DNA from: JANMMJ01 sp964543235
Lineage (GTDB): Bacteria > Pseudomonadota > Alphaproteobacteria > Rhizobiales > Aestuariivirgaceae
DNA length: 64,000 nucleotides
Assembly (NCBI GenBank): GCA_964543235.1
Contig: CAZIXE010000004.1
Location: forward strand, 36,568 to 100,567
Direction: 5' to 3'
The notes under the pieces are model-generated. The model made no database searches and was not told the origin of the DNA. It saw nothing but the letters and a program-made list of their open reading frames with translations. Below, piece by piece: positions 63,674 through 64,000 of the stretch (the stretch's first letter is position 1; every line of letters begins with the position of its first letter). A program made the position numbers and the translations under genes.

Positions 63674-64000
63674 CGCAAGCGAAACCTGATGTTCTACCGG
63701 GCTGTGCTTCTCCTGGACGGCGTTGGCCGCAACCAGTCGAGACCCGGCGTCCGCGCTGGCAATTGGTCGGTCACGCGGCATCTGCAATGCGCCGTCGGCG
63801 CAGGCACCGGTGTCAAGCACGAGACCTGCGGCTGCCTGCAGGCCATGGGCTCGAACGGTCTTGCGGCTGGCCGGCAGTCACAGCTGCCGGCTCAGGCTGG
63901 TCCTGTTATCGCGCCTCGCGGGATTTCTTCATTCGTTCCGGCAACTATATGAAATACCGATAGAAATGAAAACACCGCATCGGCGCGTTGGGGCCTGCGT

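Noticed and set aside
63689..63952. 87-codon plus-strand frame at the window end
   Set aside because: No signal, domain or ribosome site; it is in the region upstream of the Anbu operon.
1..64000. tRNA, rRNA, CRISPR, insertion sequences, integrases, toxin-antitoxin pairs
   Set aside because: Searched by eye in all gaps and frames; no cloverleaf, regularly spaced repeat, transposase or integrase motif was found.

Overview
This is a high-GC (mostly about 65%), gene-dense chromosomal window from an alphaproteobacterium, most likely of the order Hyphomicrobiales (Rhizobiales). That placement is inferred from gene content and order: ileS-lspA-DUF3035(BamF-like)-M16-M16-mutL, rluB/rsmD beside tadA, xseA followed closely by a DUF2093 gene, a PleC/DivJ-type histidine kinase, a MutL with the endonuclease motif, and the tandem psd-pssA pair. 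I saw no tRNA, rRNA, CRISPR array, insertion sequence, integrase or prophage gene. Most of the window is core genome with a few accessory blocks.

Layout. 1-5770: end of an acyl-CoA synthetase, panE, a membrane-anchored zinc peptidase and pepN. 5853-9608: a PAS histidine kinase, then an ECF sigma/anti-sigma pair. 9605-13278: DUF1989, the DUF2182/DUF1326 pair, a divergent agmatinase-family gene and a small NlpC/P60-like protein. 13279-14339: an orphan ABC permease opposite a good promoter and a long inverted repeat with no recognised product. 14503-24964: ileS, lspA, BamF-like lipoprotein, an M16 active/inactive pair, mutL, rsmD, rluB, tadA. 24961-27780: patatin, phosphotransferase and haloacetate-dehalogenase-type hydrolase on the minus strand. 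27842-36753: a secreted protein of unknown function, a small Thr/Asn-rich secreted protein, purD, a diheme cytochrome c, xseA, a 3-hydroxyacyl-CoA dehydrogenase-type gene, DUF2093, a small membrane protein and class II DAHP synthase. 36772-46916: two EamA permeases, cysS, a 44-residue membrane protein, citramalate synthase, rarD, a LOG protein, a LysM protein and an Atm1-type exporter. 47087-49140: a YbjQ-like protein and the phospholipid genes psd-pssA behind a structured leader. 49141-54155: an RND efflux operon with its PadR regulator and a clear operator. 54425-59710: a complete oligopeptide ABC importer with fused ATPases. 59711-63624: the Anbu proteasome-like operon (ATP-grasp, alpha-E, transglutaminase, Anbu).

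The most interesting points are: a segment of about 430 bp inside ileS, covering the editing domain, whose base composition (about 50% GC by hand count) differs from its flanks (about 67%); a 15-bp GAAA-capped hairpin ahead of psd whose 3' arm is also complementary to the AGGAGG upstream of psd; a promoter plus bulged inverted repeat at 13327-13436 with no product; the Anbu operon; a hydrolase carrying every pocket residue I recall for fluoroacetate dehalogenase; and a small membrane protein gene wedged between cysS and cimA. Strong candidates rest on motifs read directly; no database search was possible.
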